DNA from: Limnanthes douglasii subsp. nivea
Taxonomy: Eukaryota > Streptophyta > Magnoliopsida > Brassicales > Limnanthaceae
Length of the DNA stretch: 64,000 nucleotides
Direction of reading: 5' to 3'
NCBI GenBank assembly: GCA_036936605.1
Contig: JAUPFV010000005.1
Coordinates: 2,283,670-2,347,669 of the forward strand
Positions within the stretch are counted from its first letter, which is position 1. Each line of letters opens with the position of its first letter. The translations under genes were made by a program, and so were the position numbers. Positions 58,031 through 64,000 of the stretch are shown in pieces. The notes below the pieces were generated by a model. The model searched no databases. It saw only the letters and a list, made by a program, of their open reading frames with translations, and was not told the origin of the DNA.

Positions 58031-59363
58031 ATGTTCACAGCAAGAACAGCTTTAATCAAGGGTGGCTGGCTCAATTTTTCAGAACTAGAGAGAGCTCAAA
58101 GAGTTGAAAAAGAGAAAAGGATTGCAGCAGGGCTTCCAGCATCGCCAGTTGAGAGACCAGCCACTTCAATCGAAGAATCTGATAGAGGTTCGTCTTCTTC
58201 GAAAGGTACAAAACCTAGAAAACTCTTTCGAACGACACTCTCCCCCATCGTTTCAGACTCTTCAGTTCAAGAGTCAATTCCTGTCGTCGAACCAGGGGTT
58301 ACTGTTACGAGTGTCAAGAAGAAATCTACTTTTATTGCCATGGGGTCCGACTCCGATCATTCCCCAGACAAGCTGATCATGAAAAGACCAAGCAGGTTGG
58401 TCAAAGGACTCTCCTCAAAGAATACTGGTGAATCAGAGTCAAGGGTAGCTGTTAGGACTCTCCGGGAAAGGCCGGTCGGTCCGGAGGCTAGCAGTCCACT
58501 ACCTCCCAAGGAAGCCTCGACCTCAGAAACTCAAACTGAGGCGAGAACTCAAAAGCATGCATCAAGCCAGCAGTCCGGAGGATCAGCTGTACCAAGCTTC
58601 ATCCCTCCCCGGGCTGTTTCTGCAGAAGTTCCCCCAACTGTAATGGAGGAAAGGATGGAAGACTCTACTGAGGAGGTCAGGTTTGAGTCCGAGTCTTCCG
58701 GACAGGTTGAAACCGGTATGGTTGTTGCCAAGAAAGGCAAAGAAGACTCGTATCTAAGGCGTCCGGATCTGCCGGAGAGCCTTGAAGGGAGAGTTGGGCC
58801 CTGCTTCCATAAGGTAGAGTCCAAGTATCTTCTGTCTTTGTTGAAAACCAAATATTCGTTTATTCACACTAGAGATCTGGGACGGCTTCGCACTAAGTGG
58901 GGGATCCCTGAAAACGTAAAGATCCGAATTCCTATTGATCCGGAGACCCCGATGGACTGCAAGAGGAATGAGATCGTATTTTTTACGGAGCTGCTAAATT
59001 GGGGACTCAGGTTCCCATTGGATCCAGAAATAGTGCGCTATTTCCACTTAGTGAAGTTATGTCCATCGCAGCTAAGCCCCAACGGATGGTACACCTTGAT
59101 GTCATGTATTATGGCATCCAGGCTGTCCGGAATTCCTCTTCCAATGGAAGAGTTCGCTGCGGTTGCCAGTCTGTGCAAACACCACCAGTTCCCTTTTTAT
59201 CACTTTAATATGGGGAACAACCTGAAAGCCGTCGATGATCTCCTGGAGTCGGAGAATAAATGGAGGAGCCAATTCTTGTTTATAAGTGGCTCATGGGAGA
59301 ATGGTAAAAAGATTAAAGTCGGGGAGAATCCTAGCCTTCTTCGAAGTAGATGGAGAAGTGATC
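58031..59363 (+). CDS. Antisense gene of element B, exon 1 (intact)
   Basis: The start MFTARTALIKGGWLNFSELE is conserved in A. About 240 polar residues rich in Ser, Pro and charged groups follow, then the globular core (about 255-410): RTKWGIPENVKIRIPI, FTELLNWGLRFPLDPEIVRY, CPSQLSPNGWYTLMSCIMAS and PFYHFNMGNNLKAVDDLLE. This core matches the Transposase_28 ('putative gypsy type transposon') pattern found in plant Tat-like antisense ORFs. If unspliced, the frame would stop 17 bases later (59380) inside the intron. No transmembrane or signal sequence is visible. The biochemical role is unknown; no catalytic motif stands out. Confidence 0.85.
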
Positions 59364-59443
59364 GTAAGTTCTTTCTTTAAGTTTCTATTCGAATCTTCCC
59401 TTCTTTAAGCTTTCACTAACTAACTATTCTTTTGTTTTTCCAG
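59364..59443 (+). other. Intron of the antisense gene in element B
   Basis: 80 bp with donor GTAAGT, a CTAAC branch-like motif (CACTAACTAAC), a T-rich tract and acceptor TTTTTCCAG. Removing it keeps the frame (GAT C|AA CTG) and joins both halves. Element A has an intron at the same residue. Confidence 0.85.
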
Positions 59444-60990
59444 AACTGCCAAAAGAGTTCGGAGACTATACGAAAGCCGGACAAGTTACCTGTGGCAAGA
59501 TAAACGCATGGGCCGCAGAGAACTGGGAGAACCGGTTTCACAAGGCTTTCACTCCGGGAAACTTAGCCAGATCTCACCTGTGGAACACCACAGGTCGGAG
59601 GGATTTAACATATGAGGAGTTCTCCACCCCTCCTGATGATGACATAGTGCTGAGAAGGTCACACGAGCTAGATGGGACCCTTTTCCTCCCTCTTCGGGCC
59701 AAAGCCCCAAGTAAAATGAAGGGCCAGAAGAAGAAAGGGAGGAAAACGGCAGTGGATACGGAGAAAAAGGCTCCAACTGACACAGAGGTGCCAGTCCCAG
59801 CTCAAGTTGATGCAAATCTTCTACAAGTGGTAGAAGTGGAAAGTAAGAGACACGGAGAGACTCCCCCAAAACCTCTAAGGGCCTCCAAACAAACTCGCAA
59901 GCAAGCAAGCGATAGTGCTGACAGAGAAGTAAAAAAGAAGAAGACTTCTCAAGAAGAAGAGTTCGCTGTCCGGGATCCGGAGCCCACTTTCCCAATTGAT
60001 CCTACATTAGCTAAGGAGATCCCAGAAAATATTAACGAAGGGATTCCAAGGGAACTCCATACTGATGAGATTGAAAGGGGAGAGATCAATATGGACGAAG
60101 TGGATGTCACCGGCCTGGGTCCTCTAGGTGATTACTTTCTTGGTCTGTCAAGAGATGAGTTTGATGGGCCATACGTTCCTCCAAGTAGTTCCAACACAGT
60201 GAACTTTAATGGCAAGACTTTCTTGGTTTCCAGCGAAAGGGACATTATAGCTCACTCCCTCCTTAGCAACGTGCAACCTGTGCTCACCTTGGAAAGGCAA
60301 GTCCGGAGTCAGGCAGAAACCATTAAGGAGCTTAAGTCTGAGAAGGAGAAACTGTCCGATGACCTCCGGGGTGCCACTACCCAGGTTGACTTGCTTAAGG
60401 AGTCGAACGAACAGCTGAAGAAGAGTAAAGATGAAAGCAACACAAAAGTTGCCTCTTTGGAGAAAACCCTAGAAGATCTCCGGGCTAAGCTGTCCGAGTT
60501 GGAGAAGGACTTGAAAACCTCAAAAGATGAGACTGCAGCAAAAGAAAAGATTGTCACCAATCTGACTACTGATAAACTTACTTTGGAGAATGCAGTGACT
60601 CAGGCTGTTGGTGAGAAAGCTGCCCTGGTGAAGGATCAAGAGGCCATGATAAAGGCCAAAATCAATGCTTATGCCAAGGAGATGATACGGAGTGAGGAAT
60701 TATTGATTGAGAAGGTGAAGTCCGACATGGTCCTCCTATTTCACGAGAAGTTCCCGAAGAGGAGACTTGGGGACTTATGGCGTTATGTGGATGATGATGA
60801 TCTTCCATATTGGACCATGGTTGATGAAGGGTATACTGATATATCTTCATCTGGTGACGAGGAGGAAACCGGAGAGAGTCCGGGTGAAGAAGAAACTGAC
60901 CCCAAAGGCAAGAAGGTCATTGAGGAAAAAAGCGATATCAAGACTAAGGGAAAAGATGAGGGTGAGCCATCCTCAAAGGCTCCACCTTAG
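59444..60990 (+). CDS. Antisense gene of element B, exon 2 (intact)
   Basis: 515 codons including the stop. The first part, LPKEFGDYTKAGQVTCGKIN and ENWENRFHKAFTPGNLARSH, continues the globular half. A basic KGQKKKGRK tract and KKKKTSQ cluster (possible nuclear signals) follow, then the conserved GLGPLGDYFLGLSRDEFDGP segment and a long coiled coil (about 60290-60700). The end is MVLLFHEKFPKRRLGDLW and an acidic Ser-rich tail. With exon 1 the protein is 959 residues, uninterrupted. Element A carries the same gene with nonsense and frameshift lesions. Confidence 0.85.
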
Positions 60991-61428
60991 TCAGTAATTT
61001 ATTTTGTTAACTTTTTGTTCGAACCAAAGTCCTTGGAAGGCCAAGGCACCTTTTTCGTGATACTGTCCGTTTTAACCGAACATATTTTTGTATTATGTTA
61101 AAACTTGTTTAAAAAGTCCTTGGAAGGCCAAGGCAACTTTAAGTTTATCGAATGAATGTTTTATCTTGCACAACCTCTCTCTTATTCCACAGTTTGTTTA
61201 AGTAGTTCATATTGTGAGAGTGTTTAATTTCTCTGGCTAGAATTCAAATAGCCCTTAGATCTTTCAGTCCGGGTAGTATGGCAATCAACAGAATTTTGTA
61301 AAAACTTAGAAAATTGTTTAAGAAGGCTCCAAGTTTTATTGAAAGCTCTTCGTGGCGCCGAAGAGAGGAAGTGGTATGCCCCCAAATATTTACATGGATA
61401 TTCAAACAAGTAAATATTTACATAGATT
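60991..61428. other. Convergent untranslated region of element B
   Basis: Between the antisense stop and the pol stop. Two copies of the hairpin unit AAGTCCTTGGAAGGCCAAGG lie at 61026-61049 and 61113-61136, and the remnant of the post-pol motif lies near 61345-61385. Confidence 0.75.
61026..61136. repeat. Two hairpin-containing repeats at the convergent 3' ends (B)
   Basis: The same 24-bp unit and spacing (87 bp) as in element A (8468 and 8555), in mirrored orientation consistent with the element. Confidence 0.8.
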
Positions 61429-64000
61429 TTATTCTAAGTACATTCGAAGGTGTTCAATATTCCAAGGGTGAGTTAAAACCCTGCCATCTTTGTCTTCCAG
61501 CCAGTATGTGCCAGGCTTGATTCTTTCAACCACAGTATACGGACCCTCCCAAGTTGGGGCCAGCTTTCCGAAGAGTTTTTCCTTGGTATGTAAGAAAACT
61601 TTCCTCAATACTTTATCTCCCGGCTGAAAGTCCCTTCTTTTAACCTTGGAAGCAAACCTGCTTCTCATCAAGCCCTGATAGTGTGCCATTCTAAGATGAG
61701 CTTTTACTCGCCTTTCTTCAATCAAATCAAGCTGATTTCTGATTGCTACTTCATTAGCCTGTCCGGATTGTTATGAACACGAAAAGAGGGAAGTGTCTTC
61801 TCTATGGGAGCTACTGCATCCATCCCATAGACCAAGGCAAAAGGTGATTCTTGTGTGGCAGCCCGAGGCGTTGTCCGGTAGGCCCACAAGACTTCTTGTA
61901 AATAACTAGGCCACTTCCCAGCAGCCCCTTCGAGATTTTTCTTTAAGCCGGACAGGATTGTTCTGTTAGCCACCTCAACTTGCCCATTGGCTTGTGGGTG
62001 GAATGGTGAAGAAAAGCAGTGCTGAATACCCCTTGAGGCACAGAAGCTCTCCATTTCTCTGTTGTCAAACTGTGGCCCATTATCTGTTGTTATTTTCTGA
62101 GGGACACCAAATCTGCAACATATGTTGGATAGAATGAATTTTATAACAGCCTTTGATGTTGTCCCTGCCAAGGGGGCTGCTTCTATCCATTTCGAGAAGT
62201 AGTCAATGGCTACGATTATGGTTTTACGCCCTCCGGACGCCATGGGAAGAGGTCCAATTAAGTCTAATCCCCATCGAGCAAAGGGGATAGGCTCAGAGAT
62301 TGACTCCAAAGGAATGGCTGGCACGTGAATTTCATTACTGTACCTCTGACATGGGTCACACCTTCTCACCAACTCCTTAGCATCTTTCATTATTGATGGC
62401 CAATAATATCCGGAGAGAAGCACTCTTCTTGTTAATGCTCTAAATCCACAATGGGCTGATCCCTCACCATCATGTAATTCGGAGAGAACCATTTGTGACT
62501 CATGATCTCCTAAACAGCGTAGGAGAGGTTTGCTATAGGATTTCTTGTATAAGACCTCCCTAACCATGATGAAACCACGAGCTTTATGTTTTAGAGTTCT
62601 GGCTTGTGATTTATTCAAAGGTATGATGCCTTCGGACAGATATTGTATAATAGGAGACCTCCAATCCTGAGGCTCATTCACTTGTATTTCAAAGACTTCT
62701 TCTTTTTCCCCTTCATCAAGTTGGATAGAAGGACTTTCAAGCACATGGATCCATGGATAGGACTCCGTGTATGCTATTGTTGCCAATGAGTCTGCTAGCT
62801 CATTCTCTGCCCGGGGGATATGCTCATAGGCAACAACCTTAAACTTCATTGCCTCATTTTTCAAGAGAATTAAATATTTGATCAATTGTTCTTTTCTAGC
62901 TTCTGATAAGCCCAAGGCATGGTGGACAAGCAATTGGGAGTCACTTAGCAGCTTAACCCTTTTTGCTCCACAGATATAAGCCAATTTCAACCCAGCTATA
63001 GCTGCTTCGTATTCGGACTCGTTATTGGACGCCCTAAAAGCAAAGCAAATAGCTTGGAACATGTTGTCCCCATAGGGGGAAGTAAGACATATTCCTGCCC
63101 CAGATCCTATGGCACTGGATCCTCCATCTGTTCGGACAATCCACACTTTTTTGTCTTTTGAATCAACAGATTGTTCTGAGTCCCTATCAGAATGGAATTC
63201 AACCAGAAAATCAGCCACAGCTTGAGCTTTTACTGCTGTTCGAGGGGCAAAGTCTATGTCGAAGTCCCCCAACTCAACTGACCACTTTGTCATTCTGCTT
63301 GAAATGTCTGCTTTTTGAAGGACATTCTTTAAAGGGAAAGATGTCCGGACAACGATAGGATGAGCCTGAAAATAAGGCCTCATCTTTCTTGCAGCTATCA
63401 CCAAGGCCAATGCTAGTTTCTCAAGTTTCAAGTAACGGCGTTCAGCATCAATCAGGCTTTTGCTGATGTAGTATACTGGGTGAGGATACCCATCAACCTC
63501 TCTAACCAACACAGCACTGATGGCACAACTTGAAACAGCCAGATACACAAATAGAGTCTCCCCATCGATTGGTTTGAATAAAGTCTTCGGAGAGGACAGA
63601 TGCTTCTTAATTTCATTGAACGCCTCATCACACTGTGATGTCCACTCAAACCCTTTTGCACCTTTCAAAGTTTGAAAGAAAGGAGCACATCTGTCCGAAG
63701 ACCTAGAGATGAACCTGTTCAAAGCTGCTAACCTCCCCGTTAATCGCTGCACTTCTTTAACATTTCGAGGAGGTTCCATTTGAAACAAAGCATTGAGTTG
63801 GTCCGGGTCGGGCTGGATTCCATGCTCACTTATAATGTACCCTAAGAACTTCCCGGACTGCACTCCGAACACACATTTTTCAGGATTTAACTTTAAATTT
63901 ACCTTGGCCAGGTTGGCAAAAGTCTCCTGGAGGTCGGACAAGTGCAGCTGCTCATCCACACTTTTCACCATCATATCGTCAGTGTAAACCTCCATATTTC
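61429..64000 (-). pseudogene. pol: pol of element B (RT to integrase), partial at window edge, one frameshift
   Basis: One frame is open from the window edge to 61746 (749 codons from the Met before the RT box), then a 1-bp deletion near 61765 moves the last 98 residues to another frame (61725-61429). Domains in order: end of RT palm with YTDDMM (63975-63986), thumb, native RNase H (YYISKSLIDAERRYLKLEK), archaeal-type RNase H (VRTDGGSSAIGSGAG, SNNESEYEAAIAGLKLAY), HHCC (HCGFRALTRRVLL, CDPCQRY), integrase core (WGLDLIGPL, TTDNGPQFD, QANGQVEVANR) and WNIEHLRMYLE end. The RT box reads YTDD where A and C have YIDD. Confidence 0.9.

Larger units (their letters stand above)
57128..64000 (-). mobile_element. 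Element B: Tat-lineage Ty3/gypsy, inverted relative of element A, partial
   Basis: On the minus strand the visible part runs from inside RT to the 3' LTR. The antisense gene (plus strand here) is intact and pol has only one visible frameshift. It is clearly the same family as A: pol, antisense gene, polypurine tract and LTR align throughout. The 5' LTR and gag are beyond the right edge. Confidence 0.92.

Noticed and set aside
59549..59995. Minus-strand 148-codon frame in element B
   Set aside because: It lies opposite exon 2 of the antisense gene, has no domain and no conserved counterpart in A.

Overview
This window looks like nuclear DNA from a flowering plant, probably a eudicot. It is AT-rich and consists almost entirely of nested, decayed transposable elements plus a block of transferred organelle DNA. 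I find no complete host gene. The best host-like signals are one orphan exon-sized open stretch (54681-54805) and a duplicated C-terminal coding end (near 50388 and 55918). The species cannot be named from the sequence.

Layout. 1-514 (-): open N-terminal part of a Mutator-like transposase, cut by the window edge. 2413-12415 (+): element A, a decayed Ty3/gypsy element of the Tat lineage with gag, protease, RT, two RNase H domains and integrase on the + strand and a second gene on the opposite strand. 16.5-22.4 kb (-): an L1-type LINE (LINE-1); 22.5-24.2 kb (+): a 5'-truncated LINE end (LINE-2). 25.96-39.25 kb: a Ty1/copia relic (D, -) split by element C (26235-37957), a second Tat-like family that also carries an antisense gene. 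The 3' LTR of C is itself split by an inverted LTR-gag fragment. 40.1-44.2 kb: a tandem duplication (units offset by 2185 bp) of copia and gypsy remnants. 44.2-47.3 kb: copia relic E (+). 47.3-50.2 kb: LINE-3 (+). About 50.5-53.4 kb: a mosaic of plastid-like pieces (trnN, ycf3, ycf2, petD, trnK, rrn23) with a copia RT fragment, most like mitochondrial DNA that had already absorbed plastid DNA. 55.4-56.7 kb: a 284-bp hairpin and a 667-bp hAT-type MITE. 57128-64000 (-): element B, a better preserved, inverted relative of A running off the right edge.

The most interesting system is the antisense gene of the Tat elements. In element B it reads as one 959-aa protein once a canonical 80-bp GT-AG intron is removed. 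In A, B and C it lies opposite to gag-pol, starts between a TATA box and the 3' LTR, and ends convergently against pol. All three copies place a TATA box about 90-103 bp upstream of the likely start codon. Their proteins share a globular core (GLRFPLDPEI, CPSQL) and a terminal FHxxFPxxxLGxxW motif around a divergent coiled coil. An antisense extra ORF in Tat elements is already known; the spliced structure, conserved promoter geometry, intron difference between families and hairpin repeats at the convergent ends are what deserve checking.
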